Of a DNA stretch of 64,000 nt, positions 33,225-42,066 are shown piece by piece. The stretch is from positions 682,001 through 746,000 of the forward strand of contig PJFC01000001.1 of NCBI GenBank assembly GCA_003574885.1, read 5' to 3'. Every line of letters begins with the position of its first letter. The first letter of the stretch is position 1. The stretch comes from Geobacter sp. (GTDB lineage Bacteria; Desulfobacterota; Desulfuromonadia; Geobacterales; Geobacteraceae). The notes beneath the pieces were generated by a model that worked only from the letters and a program-made list of their open reading frames with translations, searched no databases and was not told the DNA's origin. A program made the position numbers and the translations under genes.

Positions 33225-35054
33225 ATGTGCGGAATCGTCGGCTACATAGGGGCGCAGGAAGCGACCCCGATCATACTGGAAGGGCTCAAGAAGCTGGAGT
33301 ACCGTGGGTACGACTCGGCGGGGATATGTATCCTCACGGCCGATCAGGCCGATATCCGGCGCAGCGAAGGGAAGCTCGTCAACCTGGAGCGGCTGATCAT
33401 GGCGAAACCCCTGGCCGGTTCAATCGGTATCGGCCATACCCGCTGGGCCACCCACGGCCGTCCGTCCGAGATCAATGCCCACCCTCACCAGGCCGGCTCC
33501 ATCATCGTCGTCCACAATGGTATCATCGAGAACTACCTGCAGCTGAAAGAAATGCTCAAGGGGCTCGGGCACGAATTCCGAAGCGAGACCGATACGGAGG
33601 TGATCTCACACCTCATCGACGAGCGGCTGAAGGAGAGCGGCAACTTCGAGATGGCGGCCCGCCGGGCTCTCCAGGAACTGAGGGGGGCCTATGCAGTCTG
33701 CATCCTCTGCGAGCAGGAGCCGGGGACGCTCATCGCCGCCAAGCAGGGCTCGCCCATGGTGGTCGGGCTCGGTGAGGGGGAGTACTTCGTTGCCTCGGAC
33801 ATCCCGGCCATCCTTGCCCATACCCGAGAAATGGTCTTCATGGAAGATGGTGAAATGGCCATCTTCCGTGACGGCATCCCCTCCTTCTCCACCGTGGCGG
33901 GGGAACCGCTCGTCAAGAAGCCGCGCCACATCGACTGGTCCCCCCTCATGGCGGAAAAGGGTGGCTACAAGCACTTCATGCTCAAGGAGATCTTCGAGCA
34001 GCCCCGGGCGGTGCAGGACACCATAACCGGCCGACTCCTCGGGGAAGAGGGGGATGTGCTGCTGGAGGAGATGAAACTCTCCGCCGCCGAGCTGAAGGAG
34101 GTCACCAGGGTCTGCATCGTCGCCTGCGGCACCTCGTGGCATTCGGCTCTGGTCGGCAAGTTCCTCATCGAGGAGCACTGCCGCATTCCCGTGGAAGTTG
34201 ATATTGCCTCGGAATTCCGCTACCGCAAGCCGGTCATCGACGGGAAGACCCTCCTTCTCGTCATCTCCCAGTCGGGGGAGACCGCCGACACCCTGGCAGC
34301 ACTCCGCGAGGCCAAGAACCTGGGGGCTAAAACCGCCGCTATCTGCAATGTGGTCGATTCCTCCATTGCCCGCGAGGCCCACGGTGTCCTCTACACCCAT
34401 GCCGGGCCGGAAATCGGTGTGGCATCGACCAAGGCATTCGTAACCCAGCTCGTCGCCCTCTACCTCTTCACCATAAAATTCGGACGCTCCATCGGCCGGA
34501 TCGACAAGGAAAAGGGGCGGTCGATGATCGACGCGCTGGTCAAGGTTCCCGGCCTGCTGGAAAAGTCGCTGGAACTGAACCCGGAAGTTGAGAGGGTTGC
34601 AAAACGCTACATGAACGCCCGCGACTTCCTCTATCTCGGCCGGGGCAACAACTATCCCATCGCCCTGGAAGGGGCGCTCAAGCTCAAGGAAATCTCCTAC
34701 ATCCACGCCGAGGGATACCCAGCCGGGGAGATGAAGCACGGACCCATTGCCCTCATCGACGAGGAGATGCCGGTGGTGATTCTGGTTCCGAAGAACAGCA
34801 CCTACGAAAAGGTGGTATCCAACATGGAAGAGGTCATCGCCCGGGGAGGCCGCGTGATTGCCATCTGTTCCGAAGGTGACGCGGAGGTCCGGGCAAAGGC
34901 CGAAGAGGTCCTGGAAGTCCCCTCCGCCGGTGAGGACCTGACTCCCATCCTCATGTCCATTCCGCTCCAGCTCCTCGCCTACCATGTTGCGGTCCTCAAG
35001 GGAACCGACGTGGATCAGCCGCGTAACCTGGCCAAATCGGTCACGGTGGAGTAG
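33225..35054 (+). CDS. glmS: Glutamine-fructose-6-phosphate aminotransferase (isomerising)
   Basis: 609 residues from ATG 33225, which places the catalytic Cys at position 2 after Met (MCGIVGYIG). The glutaminase domain covers about 1-240 ([17 protein letters not shown]); two SIS isomerase domains follow ([11 protein letters not shown] near residue 305, SQSGETADT near 350, and [29 protein letters not shown]). The C-terminus ends NLAKSVTVE as in the family. It makes glucosamine-6-phosphate. GGAG lies seven bases before the start. The leader is only the repeat element, with no room for a glmS ribozyme. Confidence 0.97.
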   Translation: MCGIVGYIGAQEATPIILEGLKKLEYRGYDSAGICILTADQADIRRSEGKLVNLERLIMAKPLAGSIGIGHTRWATHGRPSEINAHPHQAGSIIVVHNGIIENYLQLKEMLKGLGHEFRSETDTEVISHLIDERLKESGNFEMAARRALQELRGAYAVCILCEQEPGTLIAAKQGSPMVVGLGEGEYFVASDIPAILAHTREMVFMEDGEMAIFRDGIPSFSTVAGEPLVKKPRHIDWSPLMAEKGGYKHFMLKEIFEQPRAVQDTITGRLLGEEGDVLLEEMKLSAAELKEVTRVCIVACGTSWHSALVGKFLIEEHCRIPVEVDIASEFRYRKPVIDGKTLLLVISQSGETADTLAALREAKNLGAKTAAICNVVDSSIAREAHGVLYTHAGPEIGVASTKAFVTQLVALYLFTIKFGRSIGRIDKEKGRSMIDALVKVPGLLEKSLELNPEVERVAKRYMNARDFLYLGRGNNYPIALEGALKLKEISYIHAEGYPAGEMKHGPIALIDEEMPVVILVPKNSTYEKVVSNMEEVIARGGRVIAICSEGDAEVRAKAEEVLEVPSAGEDLTPILMSIPLQLLAYHVAVLKGTDVDQPRNLAKSVTVE

Positions 35055-35106
35055 GAGCCCGGGAAGCACCGACGGATTTGTAGGTCGAAAATAAAGTTGA
35101 ATACTG

Positions 35107-35136
35107 AAATGGCTGCCAGAACATCGGCAGCCATTT
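35107..35136. terminator. Terminator after glmS
   Basis: AAATGGCTGCC-AGAACATC-GGCAGCCATTT is a perfect 11 bp stem followed by AATTTG. It can also act on the leftward transcript of tonB. Confidence 0.75.
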
Positions 35137-35325
35137 AATTTGTGCTCCGTCATCAAAACGTAATTAACTTCCTCCCGTCCGGTGCGATCAAGTCTACAGA
35201 CGACACAAAAGCAGATATGTTCGTGTGTGGGGTATCCACATAATATCGAATGGCGGTCAACTTGGGCTGATTGACAAATACCTCTTCGCCGGTGCTCAGA
35301 CGTGCCTTATGGTGTGTGCGGCACG
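35137..35325. other. Intergenic stretch between glmS and tonB
   Basis: 189 bases with no supported gene or further hairpin; the transcripts of glmS and tonB converge here. Confidence 0.4.
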
Positions 35326-36114
35326 TTACCTCTCGGTAAGGCGGAAAGAAACGGGGACCTCAAACGAGACGTCGGGGCAAGTTCCCTCATGGGGTGGGGG
35401 GGGAAATCTGCCGACATTGTTGACCGCCCTCAGCCCTGCTTTGTCAAGAGTGCCATATCCGGAAGAAGATATCACCTCGACAGATTTGACGGTCCCGTCG
35501 CACATCATGGTGCAGCGTACGTTGCAGGTACCCTGTTGGCCGGCCTTGCGGGCAAAGAGCGGATACTCCTTGTTCCGGTCGATGAGGGAGGCGATCAGCG
35601 TTCGGTAGGACGCCCTCGCTTTGGCCAGCTTATTCTCGTCGATTGTCTTCACGTTTGTCACAGGGGTGACAGTCGTTGCCACGGGCTTCCCGTCAGCAGG
35701 ACGGCGGGTTGGGATATTCCTCTCCGCACGTGGCATTGAATGCCCGGTGCTCTCCCCAATGGCGGAGGCAGGGACGGGGGGAGCGGCGGGTTGAACGGAT
35801 TCCTGCCGGGTAACCACGGATGGTAACGACGGTGCCTGAGCCCTCGCCGGGAGAGTCGGCTTGACGATTCTTGCCGAAGGTGGAGGGTCGGCCACCGTCT
35901 TCGTTTCGTGGAGTTGCGTCAGCGTCAGGTCGACCATGAACAGCCGGGGAGGAGTGCTTGTCTGCCGCTGGTTGTGGTACATACTGAGGGCAAAAACCGC
36001 ACTATGGAGCAGGAGCGAGGCAATGAAGACCTTCCCGAACAGGCGGCCGTGATGAGCGTGCCTTGCTTGCTCCCGATATCCCTCTACGTGGATTTTGAGT
36101 GCCTGCTGTGCCAT
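35326..36114 (-). CDS. tonB: TonB-type energy transducer
   Basis: 262 residues from the ATG at 36114 (AAGGA upstream); the frame continues to 36174 but this start fits better. One N-terminal membrane anchor (FIASLLLHSAVFALSMY, about 30-47) follows a short basic cytoplasmic segment. A Pro/Ala/Thr-rich periplasmic linker runs to about 175. The C-terminal TonB domain has YPLFARKAGQQGTCNVRCTMMCDG..VEVISSSGYGTLDKAGLRAV and FEVPVSFRL. It lies 92 bases downstream of the TonB-dependent receptor in the same leftward cluster, so it is probably the dedicated transducer of that receptor. The Cys in this TonB domain are unusual. Confidence 0.9.
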   Translation of the reverse strand: MAQQALKIHVEGYREQARHAHHGRLFGKVFIASLLLHSAVFALSMYHNQRQTSTPPRLFMVDLTLTQLHETKTVADPPPSARIVKPTLPARAQAPSLPSVVTRQESVQPAAPPVPASAIGESTGHSMPRAERNIPTRRPADGKPVATTVTPVTNVKTIDENKLAKARASYRTLIASLIDRNKEYPLFARKAGQQGTCNVRCTMMCDGTVKSVEVISSSGYGTLDKAGLRAVNNVGRFPPPPHEGTCPDVSFEVPVSFRLTER

Positions 36115-36206
36115 AAGTCCTTCATGCGCATCCGGCAGGCTGTGCCGACCGGTGGGACGCGTGCCGGGACACACATGTCCCGGCCCGCGTCAAGGATACA
36201 TTTCCG

Positions 36207-38249
36207 TCAGAACGTGTACTGTGCCGTTATGTAGTAGTTGCGACCGTTTTCCGGAACCTTGGCTCCGCTGGCGAAGGGATCGCGCAGGTACGAGAGGTAG
36301 TTGTAGTACTGCTTGTCGAGAAGATTGTTGACCCCGGCAAAGACCGACAGTGCTTTGAACCGAAATCCTCCCTTGATGTCGGTGGTCGCGTAGCCGGCGG
36401 TGGATTGCTCCTGGAGGTTCCGGTCGACCCGTTCCTGGCGTGACGAGAGGTTTTCCGCGACTTCCACGAAGTATAAGTTGTCGTCGTAGCGCACACCGAC
36501 GGTCCCCCGCAGCGGCGGAATTTCGGAAAGAGGGGCGTGGGTGTCGTCGTTATCCCCCCAGGTGTAGGAGAGGGAGCCCTTCAGGAAAAAGTCACGGGGG
36601 AGCGCTACCTGGGAGCCCACCTCGTAACCCCACATGGTTGCATCGATGTTCCGGTAGCTCTTGAGCGTGGGACTCGCCTGGTAATAGTTCACGTAGTCGG
36701 ACAGGTCGCTGTAGAAGAACGAACCGTTGATGAAGAAGGTTTCGGTATTGTATTTAAGGCCGAGATCGAACTGATGGTTGACGGTTGCCTTGAGATCGGT
36801 GTTTCCCCGTTGACCGGGATTAACCACTCCCGGCATCACGATGGCCGGCAGGTCGATGTACAGTTCCTGGGGATCGGGGGTCCGGGAGCCCCTGCCGAAA
36901 CCGACGTAGGTTTCCAGCCCCTTCAGCGGGGTATAGGTGAGTTGGACGTTTGCGTTCACCGTCTTGAAATCCGTGCTGTTGTTCTGGGGGGTTACATATG
37001 AGTTGGAACTGTCGGCCTCTGCCCAGGCCAGGTCGCCGCGGACCCCGGCGGTCAGCTTCACCGTCTCGCCCAGGGGGATCGTGTATTCGCCGAACAGGCC
37101 GAGGTTGCCGATGGAAACGTCGGGGATCATGCGTACCGGGAGATAGTTCATGTACATTTTCCGGACATTCGTTGCGTTCCAGTTCCGGTTGTAGTAGTCG
37201 ATGCCGGTCTTGAGGTCTCCCGACCCCACGGCCAGGGTGCCGTTGATCTTGGCGCCGTACACCATGGTGTCGGCATTGGTCTGCATGGAGTAGCCGTGGG
37301 GGATGTCCAGGGAACTCACCCGGTACTTGTCGCTCATCAGGTGCGTAATGTGATTCCAGTACCCCTGGAGTCTGATTTCCTTCAGCAGCGGGGAGACCTT
37401 GGCTGCCGTGTAGCTCCAGTTCACCCGGTTGGTCGTGTCGTCAGTCCCATCCATGAGGAGAAAGGGATACAGAACGTGCAGCGCTTCCTGGAGGGAGTAG
37501 CCGACTTCCATCCGGGAGTTTTCGCTGGGGGTGAACCCGAGCCTGGTCCAGGCGGAATTGATGGAATAGGCGGTGGAATCCTTGTCGTTGTCGCGATAGC
37601 GGTTTTTGCTGGTGGCAGGATAGATATCGGTTATGAGCTTTCCGTCGCCGGATGTGGGGACGCGGGAAAATTTGTAGGCGTAGCCGAGCAGGCCGTCAAA
37701 CTTCTCGCCGCCGTATGATCCGACTGCGGAGGCATTGACGCTGTCATAGGAGCCGCCGGTGACGGAAACGTCGGCGCCGAAACCTTTCTTCGGCTTCTTG
37801 CTCCGGGCCTCCACTACCCCACCCAGCCCGCCGGGATTGGCGAGGTCATAGGGCCCCTTGATCACCTTGATCTGCTCGACTTCGGCAAAGTCGTAATGAA
37901 AGGCGGGGGGGTCCATCCGGGAGGGGCATGCACCGTGAATACGCTCCCCGTCGAGAAAAACATTGATGTTGTCCTTCTGGAAGCCGCGAATCACCACATC
38001 GTTCGCGATGGCCCCCTTGTGGACGATGGAGACACCTTCTACGGTCTTCAGCGCCTCGCCGATATCGCGGGCAGGGCTTTCCCGTACTTCCCGGATGGTC
38101 AGGCTCTCTTCCCGGGGGGATTCCTTCTCCCCCCTCACTACAATTTCGTCAAGGATGAGATTGTTGTCAGTATTGTCAGACCCGAAGGCCGGAACTCCTG
38201 TCATCGTGCCGGCGAGCAGTACGCCGGCCAGGAGTTGACGTGATTTCAT
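36207..38249 (-). CDS. TonB-dependent outer-membrane receptor, OprC/NosA-like (copper-type)
   Basis: 680 residues with a signal peptide (residues 1-23) and a TonB-box region (ILDEIVVRG). The plug domain carries VVIRGF and VIKGPYDLANPGGLGGVV; a 22-strand-type barrel follows and ends in Phe (YYITAQYTF). Copper-receptor features are visible: C108-x3-M112 within GACPSRMDPP and H303-L-M305, i.e. a CxxxM plus HxM pair like the copper site described for Pseudomonas OprC. I therefore infer copper uptake. It is preceded by a Cys-rich exported protein gene and followed by its own tonB. A GAGGAGG site decides the start. Confidence 0.88.
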   Translation of the reverse strand: MKSRQLLAGVLLAGTMTGVPAFGSDNTDNNLILDEIVVRGEKESPREESLTIREVRESPARDIGEALKTVEGVSIVHKGAIANDVVIRGFQKDNINVFLDGERIHGACPSRMDPPAFHYDFAEVEQIKVIKGPYDLANPGGLGGVVEARSKKPKKGFGADVSVTGGSYDSVNASAVGSYGGEKFDGLLGYAYKFSRVPTSGDGKLITDIYPATSKNRYRDNDKDSTAYSINSAWTRLGFTPSENSRMEVGYSLQEALHVLYPFLLMDGTDDTTNRVNWSYTAAKVSPLLKEIRLQGYWNHITHLMSDKYRVSSLDIPHGYSMQTNADTMVYGAKINGTLAVGSGDLKTGIDYYNRNWNATNVRKMYMNYLPVRMIPDVSIGNLGLFGEYTIPLGETVKLTAGVRGDLAWAEADSSNSYVTPQNNSTDFKTVNANVQLTYTPLKGLETYVGFGRGSRTPDPQELYIDLPAIVMPGVVNPGQRGNTDLKATVNHQFDLGLKYNTETFFINGSFFYSDLSDYVNYYQASPTLKSYRNIDATMWGYEVGSQVALPRDFFLKGSLSYTWGDNDDTHAPLSEIPPLRGTVGVRYDDNLYFVEVAENLSSRQERVDRNLQEQSTAGYATTDIKGGFRFKALSVFAGVNNLLDKQYYNYLSYLRDPFASGAKVPENGRNYYITAQYTF

Positions 38250-38330
38250 GGTACCTCCTCAAATATTCACTATTCATGTTGAGATGTGGTCAGTGTTGCA
38301 TTCTAATGCCCTTGTGTCTTCGTATCGCCA

Positions 38331-38384
38331 GCAACAGATGGTGCTGGTAGTCCCTGTCCAGACGGGAACACACGCATCTGTTGC
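38331..38384 (-). promoter_or_regulatory. Long-range hairpin in the receptor leader
   Basis: GCAACAGATG (38331-38340) and CATCTGTTGC (38375-38384) are perfect 10 bp inverted copies. The 34-base loop contains a smaller pair TCCC..GGGA. It lies 80-135 bases before the receptor start. No cobalamin-riboswitch box was found. Confidence 0.5.
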
Positions 38385-38473
38385 ACAGAAAGCAGAGTAC
38401 CGCGCCACTCACCGGAGAGGCGTGGACATGGCAACTGTGGCTTGGATACAACTCGTCCGTTTCCACGTTACGG

Positions 38474-38485
38474 GTTTCCGGAAAC
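38474..38485. promoter_or_regulatory. 12 bp palindrome upstream of the receptor gene
   Basis: GTTTCCGGAAAC is a perfect palindrome. A nearby CGTTTCC (38457) repeats its left half. It lies between the 3' end of the Cys-rich gene and the receptor leader. A regulator site is possible; the protein is unknown. Confidence 0.4.
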
Positions 38486-38512
38486 GTGATTGATGCGGTG
38501 AGCAGGCAATTG

Positions 38513-38995
38513 TCAGGAGGCTATGACGGGTTTTTTTGGGGGGGGGTCAGGGGGGGCGCCGTGCCGGTCCATCTGGCGACTTCGCTCAAGGGAGGCAATC
38601 ATGCTCTCGTTGACGATGGGGAGACCACCGTTGAAGGTAAACGGCAACTGTTCGGATTCTCTATCTGAAAAAAGGAGCTGGTTTTCATTGCCGCAAGGGC
38701 AGGTGCAGGTCAGCGTGGGCGTGGTGTCGCGCTCCATTTGTCGGCAGCAGTCGGGCATCTGCTCCTGATCCTGGCCATGCTCGTCCTGCAGCTTCTTCTG
38801 CCAGCAACAGCAGGTGTGGCTTGCGCTCCGTTCGGGGGAGCAGTTGCAGGCGGAGCACTCCCCCGCGCATTCAGCCATAACGGTATGGGCGACGGCAGCC
38901 GACTGAAAGGCAAGCGGTTCCAGCGGACTCAGGGTGATCAGCGAATAGACCACTGCAAGGACCAGGGCCTTTATGTGCCGTGAAGATATTTTCAT
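38513..38995 (-). CDS. Cys-rich exported protein upstream of the copper-type receptor
   Basis: 160 residues from ATG 38995. An N-terminal hydrophobic segment (ALVLAVVYSLITLSPLEPLAF, about 9-30) reads as a signal peptide or anchor. Twelve Cys follow, in clusters: AECAGECSACNC, HTCCCW, PDCC and TCTCPC. The tail is Pro/Lys-rich. The spacing of Cys-x2-Cys and Cys-Cys pairs suggests soft-metal (Cu+, Zn2+) binding. It is the first gene of the leftward cluster with the OprC-like receptor and tonB, so it may bind or traffic the imported metal. No named family is recognised; ribosome-binding site is weak. Confidence 0.7.
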   Translation of the reverse strand: MKISSRHIKALVLAVVYSLITLSPLEPLAFQSAAVAHTVMAECAGECSACNCSPERSASHTCCCWQKKLQDEHGQDQEQMPDCCRQMERDTTPTLTCTCPCGNENQLLFSDRESEQLPFTFNGGLPIVNESMIASLERSRQMDRHGAPPDPPPKKPVIAS

Positions 38996-39265
38996 GGTAT
39001 GCCCGCGAACAAGGTTGTGCGCCGAGGCGCGATTGCAAGGATACACTATTTGTTTCAAAAATTAAACCGTTCAAACGGTAGATGGCGTGCGATTTTTGCC
39101 CGCAGAGAGGCGAATTGTCTGTTCCGGAAGCCGATTCGTTCCAAAACCTCCCGTGAGGTTTTCGGACAGAATTTTGCCTTGCCTTGCCGCCGCAAAAATC
39201 TTACAGTGATTCCCCGCTGCACGTTTCTCTGCCCACGAACCGATACCATCCCCGAAGGACGTTCC

Positions 39266-41536
39266 ATGAAGCTTCTCCATAATCTCAATCCTCCCCAGAA
39301 GGAGGCGGTCCTCCACGGTGAGGGTCCGCTCCTGATCCTGGCGGGGGCCGGCTCCGGCAAGACCCGGGTGATTGTTCACCGGATCGTCCACCTGATCACG
39401 GAACGCGGCGTTCCCCCCTGGCAGATCCTGGCGGTTACCTTCACCAACAAGGCGTCGGGGGAGATGCGGGAGCGGGTGGAACGGCTCCTCGGCGGTGGCG
39501 AACTCCCTCTCATCTCGACCTTCCACTCCGCCTGTGCCCGGATCCTGCGGCGGGATATCCACCATCTCGGCTACGACAGCAACTTCGCCATTTACGACGA
39601 CAGGGACAGCGAAAAGCTTCTCAAAGAGATCGTTGCCCAGATGGGGCTCGACGACAAGCGGTTTCCGGTCAAGGCACTCTCCGCAGCCATCGACGATTGC
39701 AAGAATGCCGGCCAGCTCCCCGAAGATGTTCCCTCCGGCGATCTCTATATGGAGAAGCTGGCCAAGGTCTACGCCGCCTACCAGGAACGGCTCCGGAAGT
39801 GCAACGCCCTCGACTTCGGCGACCTGGTGCTCCTGGCCGTGCGTCTTTTCGAGGAGCATCCGGAGGTGTTGGATCGTTACAGGGACCGGTACCGCTGGAT
39901 CCTCGTGGACGAGTACCAGGACACCAACCCGGTCCAGTACCGGCTCGTCCGCCTTCTGGCCGGTGAGCGTCGAAACCTCTGCGTGGTGGGGGACGACGAC
40001 CAGTCCATCTACCGCTGGCGGGGGGCCGACATCCGGAACATCCTCGATTTCGAAAAGGACTTTCCCGGTGTGAAGGTAGTGAAGCTGGAGCAGAACTACC
40101 GTTCCACCCGGACCATCCTCACCGCCGCCGGCAAGGTGGTGGCCCGGAACCGGGGACGCAAGCCCAAGACCCTCTGGACCGAGAACCCGGAGGGGGAGCG
40201 GATCGTCTATCGCCGGCTGGAGGACGAGCGGGGGGAGGCGCGCTTCGTCTGCCGAGAGATCGAGCGGTACGTTCGCCAGGGGGGCGATCTGCGGGGAGTG
40301 GCGGTCTTCTACAGGACCAACGCCCAGTCCCGGGTGGTTGAGGATGCCATGGTTGCCGACGGCATCCCCTACCACATGGTCGGGGGGATGCGGTTCTACG
40401 AGCGGCTGGAGATCAAGGACATCCTTGCCTACATGAAGGTGCTCGTCAATCCGGCGGACGAGATCGCTCTGAAGCGGATCATTAACACCCCGGCGCGGGG
40501 TATCGGCGCTGCTACCGTGGACAAAATATCGGAGATGGCCGTCCGCAAGGGGCTCATCTTCTTCGATGCCCTTCAGGAGGCAGCTACGGGCGGGCTCCTG
40601 GCCAGCGGTCCGCGGGGGAAGATCGCCGGATTCGTCGCGCTTCTGGAGCGGTTCCAGGGTCTTGTCGCCACCCTCTCCCTTGCTGATCTGGCAACGAGAA
40701 TCATCCAGGATACGGGGTATGCCACCAAGCTGCAGGCGGAGCGGAGCGACGAGGCGGAAGACCGGCTCGCCAACCTCCAGGAACTTGCGTCAGCCCTGGC
40801 GGAGTTCGAGCGGACGAGCGAGGAGAAGTCCCTGCCGGCCTTCCTGGAGCAGGTAGCACTCATCTCCGACCTGGAGCGGGGGGAGAAAGGGCAGGAGTCG
40901 GCGACCCTCATGACCCTCCATTCGGCCAAGGGGCTGGAGTTCCCGCTGGTCTTCATCATCGGCATGGAAGAGCGGCTCTTTCCCCACGTCCGAGCGCTGG
41001 ATGATCCGGAGCAGATGGAGGAGGAGCGCCGCCTCTGCTACGTGGGGATGACCCGGGCGCGGGAACGGCTCTTCCTTTCCAATGCCCGCCGCAGACGGAT
41101 CTTCGGCCAGGAGCAGTACAATTCCCCCTCCCGGTTTCTGGACGACATTCCCCGGGAGTTGCTGGAACTGGAGCAGGAGTACCAGCCCGCTTTTGCGGGA
41201 CTCGGGACTCGGACCCAAACTGCGGGCCTAAATGATCCAGCACCCGGAAACTACGAGAAGCGGAGCACGGTGAGCAGGGAACCTGCTGGTCACAACCTGG
41301 CTGCGGTGTTCGAGGCGGAACTGGAGCCGGAATTTGACAACGAGGTGCGGATGGTTCCCGACGACGAGCCGGAGGAAGGAGTCTGGCTCGGGATGAAGGT
41401 ACGCCACGGCAAATTCGGGGTCGGCGTCATCCGGAAGGTCGAAGGGCGTGGCGACGAACAGAAGGTGATCGTCTGGTTCAACTCCGTCGGCCCGAAGAAA
41501 CTTCTCGTCCGCTTCGCCGGGCTCGAACGCGTTTAA
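39266..41536 (+). CDS. uvrD: UvrD/PcrA-type superfamily 1 DNA helicase
   Basis: 756 residues from the ATG at 39266 (AAGGA upstream); the frame runs back to 38999 but that part overlaps the divergent Cys-rich gene. SF1 motifs are in order: Walker A AGAGSGKTRV (residues 26-35), TFTNKA (Ia), DEYQDTN (II), VGDDDQSIYRWRGA (III), EQNYRST (IV), TLHSAKGLEFP (V) and YVGMTRARE (VI). The C-terminal region has a Pro/Gly linker and a PcrA-like tail (VRHGKFGVGVI..). Function: repair and recombination unwinding. PcrA versus UvrD naming cannot be settled by sequence alone. Confidence 0.92.
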   Translation: MKLLHNLNPPQKEAVLHGEGPLLILAGAGSGKTRVIVHRIVHLITERGVPPWQILAVTFTNKASGEMRERVERLLGGGELPLISTFHSACARILRRDIHHLGYDSNFAIYDDRDSEKLLKEIVAQMGLDDKRFPVKALSAAIDDCKNAGQLPEDVPSGDLYMEKLAKVYAAYQERLRKCNALDFGDLVLLAVRLFEEHPEVLDRYRDRYRWILVDEYQDTNPVQYRLVRLLAGERRNLCVVGDDDQSIYRWRGADIRNILDFEKDFPGVKVVKLEQNYRSTRTILTAAGKVVARNRGRKPKTLWTENPEGERIVYRRLEDERGEARFVCREIERYVRQGGDLRGVAVFYRTNAQSRVVEDAMVADGIPYHMVGGMRFYERLEIKDILAYMKVLVNPADEIALKRIINTPARGIGAATVDKISEMAVRKGLIFFDALQEAATGGLLASGPRGKIAGFVALLERFQGLVATLSLADLATRIIQDTGYATKLQAERSDEAEDRLANLQELASALAEFERTSEEKSLPAFLEQVALISDLERGEKGQESATLMTLHSAKGLEFPLVFIIGMEERLFPHVRALDDPEQMEEERRLCYVGMTRARERLFLSNARRRRIFGQEQYNSPSRFLDDIPRELLELEQEYQPAFAGLGTRTQTAGLNDPAPGNYEKRSTVSREPAGHNLAAVFEAELEPEFDNEVRMVPDDEPEEGVWLGMKVRHGKFGVGVIRKVEGRGDEQKVIVWFNSVGPKKLLVRFAGLERV

Positions 41537-41541
41537 CGGCG

Positions 41542-41620
41542 GTTCAAGGTTCAACGTTCAATGTTCGAGGTTAAAAAAAACAACCTTGGCCCCTGAACCC
41601 CGACCTTGCTTTTGAACCGC
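41542..41620 (+). repeat. Inverted short-unit repeat element B (7 bp units) between uvrD and gatC
   Basis: Left arm: GTTCAAG, GTTCAAC, GTTCAAT, GTTCGAG at exact 7-base steps (41542-41569), then an A-run. Right arm (41581-41620) holds AACC words at about 7-base steps in the opposite sense. Unit sequence is close to element A. Confidence 0.75.
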
Positions 41621-41691
41621 GTTGCCTTTTCCCCCCTTTCATGTTAAAAATACACCTTTTCCGCAACGATTTTTTCCCATTGGAGACCCCC

Positions 41692-41979
41692 ATGAAAATA
41701 ACCCGCGCCGACGTGGAGCATGTGGCGAAACTGGCCCGCCTGGAGCTGACCGAGGAGGAAGCGGCCACCTTCACCGGCCAGATGGATGCCATCCTTGCCT
41801 ATGTGGAGAAGCTAAACGAGCTGGATACCGCCGGCATTGTTCCGACGGCCCATGCCGTCCCCATGGAAAACGCCTTCCGGGAGGATGTGGCGACCCCGTC
41901 CATCGGCATCGATAACGCCCTGGCCAATGCGCCATCGCGGGTCGATGGGTTTTTCCGGGTGCCGAAAGTTATCGAGTAA
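41692..41979 (+). CDS. gatC: Asp-tRNA(Asn)/Glu-tRNA(Gln) amidotransferase subunit C
   Basis: 95 residues from ATG 41692 (GGAGA upstream), the usual GatC length. Family pattern visible: V-x-x-V-A-x-L-A-R-L-x-L-T-E-E-E (residues 8-23), LDTAGIVPTAHAV and LREDVATPS. GatC stabilises GatA in the heterotrimer that amidates misacylated tRNA. gatA and gatB follow in the same direction, separated by repeat elements. Confidence 0.97.
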   Translation: MKITRADVEHVAKLARLELTEEEAATFTGQMDAILAYVEKLNELDTAGIVPTAHAVPMENAFREDVATPSIGIDNALANAPSRVDGFFRVPKVIE

Positions 41980-41981
41980 AT

Positions 41982-42052
41982 CAGGTATAGGTAAAGGTAG
42001 AGGTTGAGAAAGTTTTTTTTCGCCTTTACCTTTATCTCTACCTTTACCTGAA
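41982..42052 (+). repeat. Inverted short-unit repeat element C (6 bp units) between gatC and gatA
   Basis: Left arm: AGGTA/AGGTT at 41983, 41989, 41995 and 42001, i.e. exact 6-base steps. Right arm: TACC/TATC at 42027, 42033, 42039 and 42045, also 6-base steps and inverted. A T-run lies between the arms. Same design as A and B with a different unit length and sequence. Confidence 0.85.
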
Positions 42053-42066
42053 TCGGAGATTCATTG

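Noticed and set aside
33606-35156. A 516-codon minus-strand frame opposite glmS
   Set aside because: Complement of a gene with clear GlmS domains; the product is His/Asp-rich and repetitive, typical of antisense frames in GC-rich DNA.
38250-38512. Cobalamin riboswitch upstream of the TonB-dependent receptor
   Set aside because: No B12-box or the flanking conserved stems could be found on either strand.
38999-39265. N-terminal extension of the UvrD/PcrA helicase by 89 residues
   Set aside because: It begins at the divergent Cys-rich gene start and lacks helicase motifs; ATG 39266 has AAGGA and begins the normal MKLLHNLNPPQ family start.
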